From Microbispora sp. H13382 (GTDB lineage Bacteria > Actinomycetota > Actinomycetes > Streptosporangiales > Streptosporangiaceae), in assembly GCF_014161445.1 (NCBI RefSeq), contig NZ_JABBXA010000028.1:29303-93302 (forward strand): DNA of 64,000 nucleotides, read 5' to 3'. Position numbers and translations under genes: made by a program. Shown piece by piece: positions 16,707-24,391 of this stretch. Positions within the stretch are counted from its first letter, which is position 1; each line of letters begins with the position of its first letter. The notes beneath the pieces are model-generated. The model saw only the letters and a list, made by a program, of their open reading frames with translations. It was not told where the DNA came from and searched no databases.

Positions 16707-17869
16707 TGACCTTGCAAGCCATCCGTCCGAGCCGCTTCCCATGGTTCCGCTATGACGGCTACTCCTTCTCGCTCGGCCTGACGCACGGTGACGGCGCCTG
16801 GCTGTCCGGGCACTCGGCCAGCGAGTACGACCCCGAGTCCGGGCGCATCGTCGTGCGCGGCGGGATGACCGACCAGGCCCGCACGGCGTACGCGAAGATC
16901 GGCGCTATCCTCGACGCGGCCGGGCTGTCCTTCGCCGACGTCACGCGGGTCACGGAGAACGTCACGGTCGCGGGCCTGGACGCCTACCAGGAGGCGGCGG
17001 CCGTCCGGGCGGAGATCTTCGGTGAGCACCGCCCCGCGGTCAGCACGGTGATCGTCGACCGCCTGCTGCGCCCGGCGGCGTTCATCGAGATCGAGGTGCA
17101 CGCGAGCGCGGGCGGCGCGACGGCAGCGGCCGGCGGCGTGGCCGAGGCCCCGGACGGCACGATCTTCCTGCCCACGGTGCTGCCCCTCGACGAGCGGGGC
17201 GACGTGGTCGCCGAGGGCGATCTCACCGGCCAGTACGCCTACTGCCTCGAGCGGGCCGACCTGCTGCTGCGCGGCATCGGGTCGTCGCTGGACGCCGCCG
17301 TCACGACCTACGACTACACGACGCCCGCCACCCGGGACGTCTACCGGCGTACGCACGCGGTCCGTAAGGAACGGCTCGGCGGGGCCGGCGTCTACCCCGG
17401 CGCGGGCGGCATCCTGATGAGCCGGCTGCACCGCCCGGGCGTGCTCGTCGCGCTCGACGTCACCGCGTCCCGGCATCCCCTGGAGGCGGTCAACCCCGGC
17501 TGGGCCCGCTACGACACGCTCACCTACACCCCCGGCGTCAAGGCCGGCGGCATGCTGTGGATGAGCGGTTTCGCGGCCCTGGACATGGAGACGCAACAGG
17601 CGCTGCATCCGGGTGACGTGGTGGCGCAGGCCGAGGTGACCTATGAGGCGATCCTGCGGGTTCTGGACGCCGCCGGCGCCGGTCCTGAGCACCTGCTGTC
17701 GACGATCGAGTACGTCTGCCCCGAGGGGCTGAGCGCCTATCGGGGCGTCGCGGACGTGCGCAAGCGCCTGCTCCGCGAGCCATGGCCCGCGTCCACCGGC
17801 GCGATCTGCGCGGGACTGCTGCGTCCGGAGTTCCTCATCGAGGTCTTCCCCGCGGCGGTGCTCCCATGA
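16706..17869 (+). CDS. Triple RidA/YjgF-domain protein
   Basis: 387 residues formed by three RidA-like (YjgF/UK114) units, roughly 1-135, 136-255 and 256-387. Unit 1: GAWLSGHSAS, then AYAKIGAILDAAGLSFADVTRVTENVTV and FIEIEVHAS. Unit 2: YCLERADLLLRGIGSSLDAAVTTYDY. Unit 3: GMLWMSGFAALDMET, then AILRVLDAAGAGPEHLLSTIEYV and FLIEVFPAAV. RidA enzymes hydrolyse reactive imines/enamines as trimers, and a three-in-one chain would mimic that trimer. The catalytic Arg normally preceding the S/C-x-V strand is not seen in any unit, so it belongs to a non-archetypal subgroup. ATG 16706 is preferred over GTG 16703 because GGAGG lies 7 nt upstream. Confidence 0.82.
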   Translation: MTLQAIRPSRFPWFRYDGYSFSLGLTHGDGAWLSGHSASEYDPESGRIVVRGGMTDQARTAYAKIGAILDAAGLSFADVTRVTENVTVAGLDAYQEAAAVRAEIFGEHRPAVSTVIVDRLLRPAAFIEIEVHASAGGATAAAGGVAEAPDGTIFLPTVLPLDERGDVVAEGDLTGQYAYCLERADLLLRGIGSSLDAAVTTYDYTTPATRDVYRRTHAVRKERLGGAGVYPGAGGILMSRLHRPGVLVALDVTASRHPLEAVNPGWARYDTLTYTPGVKAGGMLWMSGFAALDMETQQALHPGDVVAQAEVTYEAILRVLDAAGAGPEHLLSTIEYVCPEGLSAYRGVADVRKRLLREPWPASTGAICAGLLRPEFLIEVFPAAVLP

Positions 17870-18366
17870 GCCTGCTGACGGAGGAGATCCGCGCGCTCGT
17901 CGGCAAGGAGGTCTCCTACACCGCGCCCGAGGAGCTCGGCAGGGCCTCGATCCGCTACTTCGCCCGCGCCGTCGGCGACGACAACCCGCTCTATACGGAC
18001 GACGCGTACGCCAGGCGGCACGGCTACGACGGAGTCATCGCCCCGCCCACCCTGGTCTGCGAGACGAACCAGTACGCCGACGTGCCGCCCGATCCCGACG
18101 GCTATGCCGGGCACGACTGGCACATCGAGATCCCCGGGACTCGGAAGGTGCGCGGCGGCAACACCTACACCTTCCACCGCCCCGTCCGGCCCGGTGACGT
18201 CGTCACCGCGACCTGGCGTCTGACCGGCATCGCCGAGCGCCGCACCTCCGGGGGGCAGGAGATGCTCGTCGTCTCCTCGGCCGCCGAGTACACCGACCAG
18301 CAGGGCAGGTTGCTCGTCACGAACGAGGAGACCATCATCTTCGTCGCGCTGAAGGAGGAACGGTGA
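17866..18366 (+). CDS. MaoC-like FAS1-type dehydratase, N-terminal-half type
   Basis: 166-residue hot-dog protein of the MaoC_dehydrat_N (FAS1-like dehydratase) group. Seen: IRYFARAVGDDNPLYTDDAYARRHGYDGVIAPPT, the family signature, in which the catalytic His position reads Tyr, and the GGNTYTFHRPVRPGDVVTATWRL strand pair. Such subunits usually pair with a second MaoC chain that holds the active His. That partner is almost certainly the next gene, coupled by GTGA. ATGA overlap with the RidA gene. Expected role: hydration of an enoyl-CoA before retro-aldol or thiolytic cleavage. Confidence 0.85.
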   Translation: MSLLTEEIRALVGKEVSYTAPEELGRASIRYFARAVGDDNPLYTDDAYARRHGYDGVIAPPTLVCETNQYADVPPDPDGYAGHDWHIEIPGTRKVRGGNTYTFHRPVRPGDVVTATWRLTGIAERRTSGGQEMLVVSSAAEYTDQQGRLLVTNEETIIFVALKEER

Positions 18367-18860
18367 CCGACCCGACGGTGACTGGGCCGGCGGTGACCGA
18401 CCCGACGGTGGAGGCCGGCACCGAGGTCGCTCCGCTGGAGCGCACGATCGGCCTCCGCGACATGATCGCCTACGCCGGCGCCACGTGGGACTGGCACCGG
18501 CTGCACTACGACCACGAGTACCTGCAGGAGCGGGGGCTGCCCGCGCCAGTGGTCGACGGGCAGGTCTTCGGCGCGCTGCTCGTCGAGCAGCTCCAGGACT
18601 GGCTCGGCCCGCGAGCCGTCGTCCGCCGCCTGCACTTCCGGTTCAAGAATCTGGTCTTCGCGGGGGACACCGTCCGCTGCGTCGGGCGGGTCACCGCGGT
18701 CGACGGCGACACCATCCGAGTGGAGCAGCGCATCCTGATCGTCGACGGAGACGAACCGGAACGGGTGGCGGTGGAGCCGGCCGGGGCCGAGGTCGTGCTG
18801 CGCCACCCCGAGCAGCGTGACCCCGAGCAGTGCGACCCGGAGGGGACGGAGGCGCCATGA
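18363..18860 (+). CDS. MaoC-family hydratase subunit
   Basis: 165-residue partner of the preceding protein. Seen: DMIAYAGATWDWHRLHYDHEYLQERGLPAPVVDGQ, carrying the catalytic-type His, and LHFRFKNLVFAGDTVRCVGRVTAV. Both ends are low-complexity: an N-terminal TDPTV/TGPAV repeat and a C-terminal repeat of HPEQRDPEQ type, probably disordered. Together the two chains resemble ChsH1/ChsH2-type heteromeric hydratases of steroid side-chain degradation, except that the DUF35 domain is a separate gene here (20002). ATGA overlap with the thiolase gene. Confidence 0.85.
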   Translation: MTDPTVTGPAVTDPTVEAGTEVAPLERTIGLRDMIAYAGATWDWHRLHYDHEYLQERGLPAPVVDGQVFGALLVEQLQDWLGPRAVVRRLHFRFKNLVFAGDTVRCVGRVTAVDGDTIRVEQRILIVDGDEPERVAVEPAGAEVVLRHPEQRDPEQCDPEGTEAP

Positions 18861-20005
18861 CCACCTCCGTCGCGATCGCCGGAGCGGCCGAGAGCGATCT
18901 CGGCGTCACCGGCAAGTCCGTCCTCGGCCTGCAGGCCCAGGCGATCGGCCGGGCGCTCGAGGACGCCGGGCTGACCCTCGCCGACGTGGACGGCCTGGCG
19001 ACGACCGGGGTGTCCCGGTTCTCGGCGACCCAGGTCGCCGACTACCTGGGGCTGCGCCCGGCCTGGACCGACTCGACCTTCGCCGGCGGCTCCGCGTTCG
19101 AGATGTACGTCGCCCGCGCCGTCCAGGCAATCGAGGCCGGTCAGTGCTCGACCGTGGTCATCTCGTACGGTTCCAACCAGCGCTCCGCCCGGTCCCGATC
19201 CCTGGCCGGCGTGGTGGAGTCGCACACTCCGGAGGCGCAGTTCGAGACGCCCTACGGACCCCTCTATCCCATCTCCTACTACGCGATGGCCGCCCAGCGA
19301 TACCTCCACCGGTACGGCGGGACCCGGGAGCAGCTCGCCGAGGTCGCCGTCGCGGCCCGCGAGTGGGCGCTGCTCAACCCGGCGGCGTTCCGGCACGGGA
19401 CGGGCCCGCTGAGCGTGGCCGACGTGGTCGGCGCCCCCATGGTGTCGACGCCGCTGACCACGGCCGACTGCTGCCTGGTGACCGACGGGGGAGGGGCGGT
19501 CGTGCTCACCTCGCTCGACCGGGCCCGCGACCTGCGCAGACCGCCGGTCCGCGTGCTCGGGTACGGCGAGTGCACGACCAACACCTCGATGACCGCCGTG
19601 GACGATCTGACCGTGACCGGGGCCGTCGAGTCCGGACGGGCCGCGTTCGCCCGCGCCGGGCTGACCCCCGCGGACGTGGACGTCGCCGAGGTCTACGACT
19701 CCTTCACCATCACCGTCGTGCTCACCCTGGAGGCGCTCGGGTTCTGCGGCAGGGGCGAGGCACTCGACTGGATCGCCGGAGGACGGATCCGGCCCGGCGG
19801 CGACTTCCCGCTCGACACCTCCGGCGGCGGCCTGTCCTACTGCCATCCCGGACAGTACGGCGTGCTGCTGCTGGTCGAGGCCGTGCGGCAGCTGCGCGGG
19901 GAGTGCGACGCCCGTCAGGTGGCGGGGGCGGAGATCGCCCTCGCGCACGGCACGGGCGGGATCCTGTCCACGCACGCGACCGTCCTGCTGGGGGTGGACC
20001 GATGA
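18857..20005 (+). CDS. SCP-x/Ltp2-like thiolase-fold protein (probable retro-aldolase)
   Basis: 382-residue thiolase-fold protein of the lipid-transfer/SCP-x group. Seen: VAIAGAAESDLG start, the ALEDAGLTLADVDG strand, GTGPLSVADVVGAPMVSTPLT, EVYDSFT around residue 280 and SGGGLSYCHPGQYG around 324-335, which corresponds to the second thiolase active-site loop. The nucleophilic Cys of true thiolases is not seen in the EAGQCSTVVISYGSN region (the pattern there is YGSN), as in Ltp2-type aldolases, which cleave beta-hydroxyacyl-CoA without CoA. Flanked by the MaoC pair and a DUF35 protein, the known composition of a hydratase-aldolase complex. Steroid versus other branched side chains cannot be told. 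Confidence 0.83.
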   Translation: MTTSVAIAGAAESDLGVTGKSVLGLQAQAIGRALEDAGLTLADVDGLATTGVSRFSATQVADYLGLRPAWTDSTFAGGSAFEMYVARAVQAIEAGQCSTVVISYGSNQRSARSRSLAGVVESHTPEAQFETPYGPLYPISYYAMAAQRYLHRYGGTREQLAEVAVAAREWALLNPAAFRHGTGPLSVADVVGAPMVSTPLTTADCCLVTDGGGAVVLTSLDRARDLRRPPVRVLGYGECTTNTSMTAVDDLTVTGAVESGRAAFARAGLTPADVDVAEVYDSFTITVVLTLEALGFCGRGEALDWIAGGRIRPGGDFPLDTSGGGLSYCHPGQYGVLLLVEAVRQLRGECDARQVAGAEIALAHGTGGILSTHATVLLGVDR

Positions 20006-20418
20006 GCACCGAAGTACCGGGGGGCGGCCAGGTGCCCGACCCCGACGAGGTGACCGCGCCGTGGTGGGACGCCACCCGGCGGCGTGTCCTCCTCGTCCAG
20101 CGCTGCGCGGCCTGCGGGCACGCGCAGCATCCCCCGCGCGCGCTGTGCACGGCCTGCGGATCCCCGCGCGACCTCGGCTGGTCGGAGGCGACCGGCGACG
20201 GCGTGGTGGACGCCTGCACGGTCGTCGAGCGGGCGATGCCCGGCTTCCGGCCGCCCTACGTCGTGGCGCGCGTACGCCTCGCGGAGGGCGTGCTGCTGCT
20301 CAGCAACGTGGTCGCCGAGCGCCCGCATGACGTTGGCGTCGGCGACACGCTCCGGCTCGACTGGCGGCCGCTGCCCGACGGGCGTGCGCTGCCGGTCTTC
20401 GTACTTTCCCAGAGGTGA
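20002..20418 (+). CDS. DUF35 zinc-ribbon/OB-fold protein
   Basis: 138 residues. A rubredoxin-like zinc ribbon with Cys35, Cys38, Cys49 and Cys52 (CAACG, then CTACG) precedes an OB-fold. DUF35 proteins bind to SCP-x/Ltp2-type or thiolase partners and are needed for their activity or for substrate hand-over. The ATG overlaps the stop of the thiolase-like gene (ATGA), supporting a 1:1 complex. The next gene starts 3 nt after the stop. No other function is suggested by the sequence. Confidence 0.88.
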   Translation: MSTEVPGGGQVPDPDEVTAPWWDATRRRVLLVQRCAACGHAQHPPRALCTACGSPRDLGWSEATGDGVVDACTVVERAMPGFRPPYVVARVRLAEGVLLLSNVVAERPHDVGVGDTLRLDWRPLPDGRALPVFVLSQR

Positions 20419-20421
20419 TTC

Positions 20422-21591
20422 GTGGACTTCGAGCTGAACGACGACCAGCGTGAGTTCCGCGCGCTGCTGCGCGCGTTCGTCGACAAGGAGATCGTGCCGG
20501 TCGCACGGGACTGGGAGCACTCCGGCCGGTACCCGACCGAGATCGTGGACGGCTTCAAGGCGATGGGCCTGTTCGGCGTCACCGTGCCGGAGGAGTACGG
20601 CGGGCTCGACCTGGACCCGGTGTCCTTCGCGCTCGTCTTCGAGGAGCTCTCGCGCGGCTGGATGGGGGTGGCGGGCATTCTCGGCAGCCACTCCCTGGCC
20701 TGCCGGATGATCGCGATGCACGGCACCGAGGAACAGAAGCGGCGTTACCTGCCGGGGCTCGCCAGCGGTGAGCGGCGTACCGGAATCGGCCTCACCGAGC
20801 CCGACGCGGGCACCGACCTGCAGGGCATCCGCACCACCGCGCGCCGCGACGGCGACCACTACGTGGTGACCGGCACCAAGACCTGGATCACCAACGCGCG
20901 GCACGCCGATCCGCTCCCGGTGCTGGTCAAGACCGACCCGGACGCGACGCCCGCGCACCGGGGGATGAGCATCCTGCTCGTCGACGCCGACACCCCCGGA
21001 TACACGGTCACCAAGGACATCCCGAAGCTCGGTTACAAGGGCACCGAGTCGTGTGAGGTCGTGCTCGACGGCGCCCGGGTCCCGGCGGCGAACCTCCTCG
21101 GAGGGGCCGAGGGCCGGGGCATGCAGCAGGCGCTGTCCGCGCTGGAGTGGGGCCGGGTCAACATCGCGGCCCGCTCCGTGGGCATCGCGCAGCGCGCCTA
21201 CGACGAGGCCCTGGCCTACGCCGGGCAGCGCAAGGCGTTCGGCCGGCCCATCGCCGACTTCCAGGCCGTCCAACTCCAGCTCGCCTCGCTGGCCACGACG
21301 CTCCAGGCGGCCCGGCTCATGGCGTACTGGGCCGCCGACCGGGTCCGGCGCGGACGGGCCGACGCCCAGACGGGCATGGCCAAGATCTTCTGCTCCGAGG
21401 TCGCGCTGCAGGCCGCCATCGACGCGCTGAAGGTGCACGGCGGATACGGATACTCCACCGAATACGAGGTGGAGCGGCTGTACCGCGACGCAGTCCTCAT
21501 GAGCATCGGCGAGGGCACCAACGACGTGCTGCGCACCGTCGTGGCCAAGGCCCTCACCCGCGGGGACGCGAAGGTGGGGTGGGGCGGGTGA
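20422..21591 (+). CDS. Acyl-CoA dehydrogenase
   Basis: 389-residue FAD-dependent acyl-CoA dehydrogenase introducing an alpha,beta double bond. Seen: the N-terminal helical domain, GIGLTEPDAGTDLQGIRTTA (FAD/substrate loop), the GTKTWITNA strand, RKAFGRPIADFQAVQ and the C-terminal VHGGYGYSTEYEVERLYRD. Glu364 in SIGEGTND is in the position of the MCAD catalytic base. GTG 20422 has AGAGGTGA upstream and starts the canonical MDFELNDDQREFRALLR. Coupled by GTGA to the CitE-type gene. Electron acceptor presumably ETF, not encoded here. Confidence 0.93.
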   Translation: MDFELNDDQREFRALLRAFVDKEIVPVARDWEHSGRYPTEIVDGFKAMGLFGVTVPEEYGGLDLDPVSFALVFEELSRGWMGVAGILGSHSLACRMIAMHGTEEQKRRYLPGLASGERRTGIGLTEPDAGTDLQGIRTTARRDGDHYVVTGTKTWITNARHADPLPVLVKTDPDATPAHRGMSILLVDADTPGYTVTKDIPKLGYKGTESCEVVLDGARVPAANLLGGAEGRGMQQALSALEWGRVNIAARSVGIAQRAYDEALAYAGQRKAFGRPIADFQAVQLQLASLATTLQAARLMAYWAADRVRRGRADAQTGMAKIFCSEVALQAAIDALKVHGGYGYSTEYEVERLYRDAVLMSIGEGTNDVLRTVVAKALTRGDAKVGWGG

Positions 21592-22415
21592 CCGCGCGCT
21601 CCTACCTCTACGTTCCCGGCGACTCCCCGGAGAAGCTCGGCAAGGCACTCGGCAGGGGCGCGGACGCCCTCATCGTCGACCTGGAGGACGCGGTCCCGGC
21701 CGCGGGCAAGGACGAGGCGCGGGCCGCCGTACGCGACTGGCTGGACACGGCCGACCCCGGACCGGTGGAGATCTGGGTCCGGGTCAATCCCGGTGAGCTG
21801 CGCGAGGCGGACGTGCGAGCCGTGGCGGCCTCCCCGAGGGTGACCGGTCTCGTGCTGGCGAAGGTCGAGACCGCGGACGAGCTCGGCACGCTCGACGCCC
21901 TGCTGACCGGCATCGGCGCCGAACGGCTGCCGGTCGTCCCGCTGCTGGAATCCGCGGCGGCCGTCCTGCGGGCGCCGCGGATCGCGGCGGCCCCCAGGGT
22001 GGCCCGCCTGCAGGTCGGCGAGGCGGACCTGCGGGCGGACACCGGCATCACCCCGGGCGACGACGAGCGGGAACTGCTCTGGGTCCGCTCCCAGGTGGTG
22101 CTCGCCTCGGCCGCCGCCGGCATCGACCCCCCGGTGGCTCCGGTCTCCACCGACTTCCGCGACCTCGACGCGCTGCGCGCCTCGACGCTCGGCCTGGCCC
22201 GGCTCGGTTACGTCGGCCGCGCCTGTATCCACCCGGCGCAGATCGCGGTGATCAACGACGTCTTCACGCCGGCCGACGACGAGGTCGGCTGGGCGCGGGA
22301 CCTGGTGGCCAGGTTCGAGGCCGAGGGGTCGGGCGTGCTCGTCGACTCGAACGGGCGCATGGTCGACGAGGCGGTCGTGCGCCAGGCACGGCGGGTTCTC
22401 GCGAGAGCACGGTGA
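21588..22415 (+). CDS. HpcH/HpaI/CitE-family lyase (citramalyl/malyl-CoA lyase-like)
   Basis: 275-residue CitE-type (beta/alpha)8 lyase. Seen: YVPGDSPEKLGKALGRGADALIVDLEDAVP at the start, the metal-binding region LPVVPLLESAAAVL, LQVGEADLRADTG and GRACIHPAQIAVINDVFTP near the C-terminus. Stand-alone members in bacteria without citrate lyase cleave malyl-CoA, methylmalyl-CoA or citramalyl-CoA to acyl-CoA plus a 2-oxoacid. Together with the CoA-transferase at 14095 and the MaoC hydratase at 12541 this is the enzyme set of the itaconate/mesaconate route to acetyl-CoA and pyruvate. The assignment of this exact substrate is inference. GTG start overlaps the dehydrogenase stop; the longer open frame upstream is a shadow. 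Confidence 0.88.
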   Translation: MTARSYLYVPGDSPEKLGKALGRGADALIVDLEDAVPAAGKDEARAAVRDWLDTADPGPVEIWVRVNPGELREADVRAVAASPRVTGLVLAKVETADELGTLDALLTGIGAERLPVVPLLESAAAVLRAPRIAAAPRVARLQVGEADLRADTGITPGDDERELLWVRSQVVLASAAAGIDPPVAPVSTDFRDLDALRASTLGLARLGYVGRACIHPAQIAVINDVFTPADDEVGWARDLVARFEAEGSGVLVDSNGRMVDEAVVRQARRVLARAR

Positions 22416-23077
22416 CGTCCGGCGAGGCCGGAGTCGTCGATCTGCACGCCCCGGACCTGGCGTGGACCACCGTGCCCATGCCCGGGGCGGCGGACCCCGT
22501 CCGGCTGGTCCGCCTGCACCTCGACCGCGCGACCCGCTCCTCGGTGTCGCTGGTCCGCTTCCCCGCCGGGTGGAGCAGGCCGGGAGCCGGCCACTACACC
22601 TGCGCCGAGGAGTTCGTCGTGATCGAGGGGCGCATCTCCGTCAGCGGCACGGACGTCGAGGCCGGGACGTACGCCTACCTGCCCCCGAGGGCGACGAGGA
22701 CGGCCACCGTGGCCGGAAGCGGCGGCTGCCTGGCCGTCGCCTGGTTCTCCGGCGCGCCCGTCTGGCGGGAGGGCCCGGCCGCCGACGTCCCGGACCACGA
22801 CCCGGTTCACGGGCCGGTCCACGGGCCGCCTGGCCTGTGCCGGAGGCGGAGGCCGGCCGTCCCGGGGGATTCCGCGGTGCTCCCCTCCGTCGCCGGTCTC
22901 CCCGAACGCCTCGCCGAGGCCGTCGACCTGCTGTTCGTCGATTCGCCCCGGTGGGCGTACGTCCCGCCCGGGGAGCCCCTCCCCGGGCTCCCGGGTCCCG
23001 TCCTGGCCCGGCGCTGGCCCGCCCCGTCACCTCTCGGCCCGGCCGAGGTGACGCAGGAGCAGCAGCACCCCGGGTAG
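22412..23077 (+). CDS. Cupin-domain protein
   Basis: 221 residues. The N-terminal cupin barrel (about 25-120) shows RFPAGWSRPGAGHYTCAEEFVVIEGRISVSG, with His and Glu ligands of the first cupin motif, and AGTYAYLPPRATR in the second. The C-terminal 100 residues are proline-rich with short HGPVHGPP repeats and no recognisable fold. GTGA overlap with the CitE-type gene; last in the operon. Its 3' end runs 51 nt into the convergent MFS gene (stop 23027), so the last residues are encoded on both strands. Metal-dependent isomerase, dioxygenase or sensor roles are all possible. Confidence 0.75.
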   Translation: MTSGEAGVVDLHAPDLAWTTVPMPGAADPVRLVRLHLDRATRSSVSLVRFPAGWSRPGAGHYTCAEEFVVIEGRISVSGTDVEAGTYAYLPPRATRTATVAGSGGCLAVAWFSGAPVWREGPAADVPDHDPVHGPVHGPPGLCRRRRPAVPGDSAVLPSVAGLPERLAEAVDLLFVDSPRWAYVPPGEPLPGLPGPVLARRWPAPSPLGPAEVTQEQQHPG

Positions 23078-24391
23078 CACCGCCACAGCGGCGCCCAGCA
23101 GCCCGGCACGCAGACCGGTGTCGAGGATCCGCGCCTGCTCGGCCAGGGTGGAGAGCGAGCCGAGCACCGCGATCCCCAGCACCGCCCCCGTCTGCCGCAC
23201 CAGCGACAGCGCGGCCAGCGCCGACGCGGCCCTGGCCGCGTCCACGTTGCCGAGCACCGCCAGCGTGTCCCCGTTGTAGAGGATCCCGGCGGCGAAGCCG
23301 GACAGGACGAGCGGCACCACGATCAGGGCGGTCGGACCGAGCGCGGCGCACGCGACCAGCACGTAGACCACGGCGAGGACCGCGACGGCGCAGGCCATCA
23401 CCCTGGCCAGCCCGCTCCGGCGGGCCAGTCGCGCGGTGAGCCGCCCGCCCAGCGGCATGCCGATCGCGCCGGCCAGGACGATCAGCCCGGCCTGGCCGGG
23501 GCTGAACCCCCGCACCTCCTGGAAGAGCAGCGACACCAGGAACGAGCCGCCGGTGATGGTCCCGTTGTAGAGGAGGCTGCTCACCATGATCGCCGCGTAC
23601 GCGGGATCGCGCAGCATCGTCAGGTCGACGGCGGGCTGGGCGGCCCGCCGCTCGACGATCACGACCAGGGCGAACAGCGGAACGCACGCGGCCAGACCGG
23701 CGAACGCCCATTCCGGGCTGCCGTCCGGCCTGCCCAGCTCGATGAAGGACCAGCAGAGCACGGCGAGGCCCGCTCCGGTGACGGCTGCCCCCGCGATGTC
23801 GAACCGCCCGCTCGCCCGTCGTGCTCTTTCGGCCAGCCGCGTAGTGCCGATCATCCCGAGCGCCGCGAGTGGCAGGTGGACGAGGAAGACCGCCCGCCAG
23901 CCGAGCGTGCCGACGAGCCAGCCGCCGACGGTGGGGCCGGCGATGAGGCCCAGGGACGACACGGTGATCCAGGTCCCGAACGCCCGGCCGCGGTCCGACT
24001 GGCTGACGTTGGCCTCCAGCAGGGCGGCGGAGTTCGGCAGCATGAGCGCGACACCCGCTCCCTCCACGACGCGTGCCGCCAGCAGCAGGGGCAGCGACGG
24101 TGAGGCGGCCGCCGCGGCGGTGGCCAGGCCGAAGAGCGCCAGCCCGAGCCGTACCGCCCGCCGGGTGCCGAAGCGGTCGCCGAACGCGCCCGCGAACGGC
24201 AGCACCGCGGCGGCGGCGAGGGACATCGCCGCCGCCACCCACTGCAGGCCGGAGACGGACGCCGCCAGGGACGCGCCGATGACGGGGAGCGCGACGACGA
24301 CGGCGGTGTTGTCGAACATCACGAGCCCGAGTCCGACACCGCAGGTAGCCGCCACCAGGGCCGGGCGGGGGCGCGCGGACGCCGCGCTCAC
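23027..24391 (-). CDS. MFS transporter, DHA2-like (14 TM)
   Basis: 454-residue major facilitator with about 14 hydrophobic segments, the layout of the DHA2 proton-drug antiporter group. Seen: motif D-like FDNTAVVVALPVIGASL in TM1, GDRFGTRR (motif A), RVVEGAGVALMLPNSAALL, and PTVGGWLVGTLGWRAVFLVHLPL (motif C region). GTG 24391 overlaps the stop of the MmgE/PrpD gene. As last gene of the operon starting at 27859 it may export a by-product or toxic intermediate, or import a substrate. It ends 51 nt inside the convergent cupin gene. Confidence 0.88.
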   Translation of the reverse strand: MSAASARPRPALVAATCGVGLGLVMFDNTAVVVALPVIGASLAASVSGLQWVAAAMSLAAAAVLPFAGAFGDRFGTRRAVRLGLALFGLATAAAAASPSLPLLLAARVVEGAGVALMLPNSAALLEANVSQSDRGRAFGTWITVSSLGLIAGPTVGGWLVGTLGWRAVFLVHLPLAALGMIGTTRLAERARRASGRFDIAGAAVTGAGLAVLCWSFIELGRPDGSPEWAFAGLAACVPLFALVVIVERRAAQPAVDLTMLRDPAYAAIMVSSLLYNGTITGGSFLVSLLFQEVRGFSPGQAGLIVLAGAIGMPLGGRLTARLARRSGLARVMACAVAVLAVVYVLVACAALGPTALIVVPLVLSGFAAGILYNGDTLAVLGNVDAARAASALAALSLVRQTGAVLGIAVLGSLSTLAEQARILDTGLRAGLLGAAVAVLPGVLLLLRHLGRAER

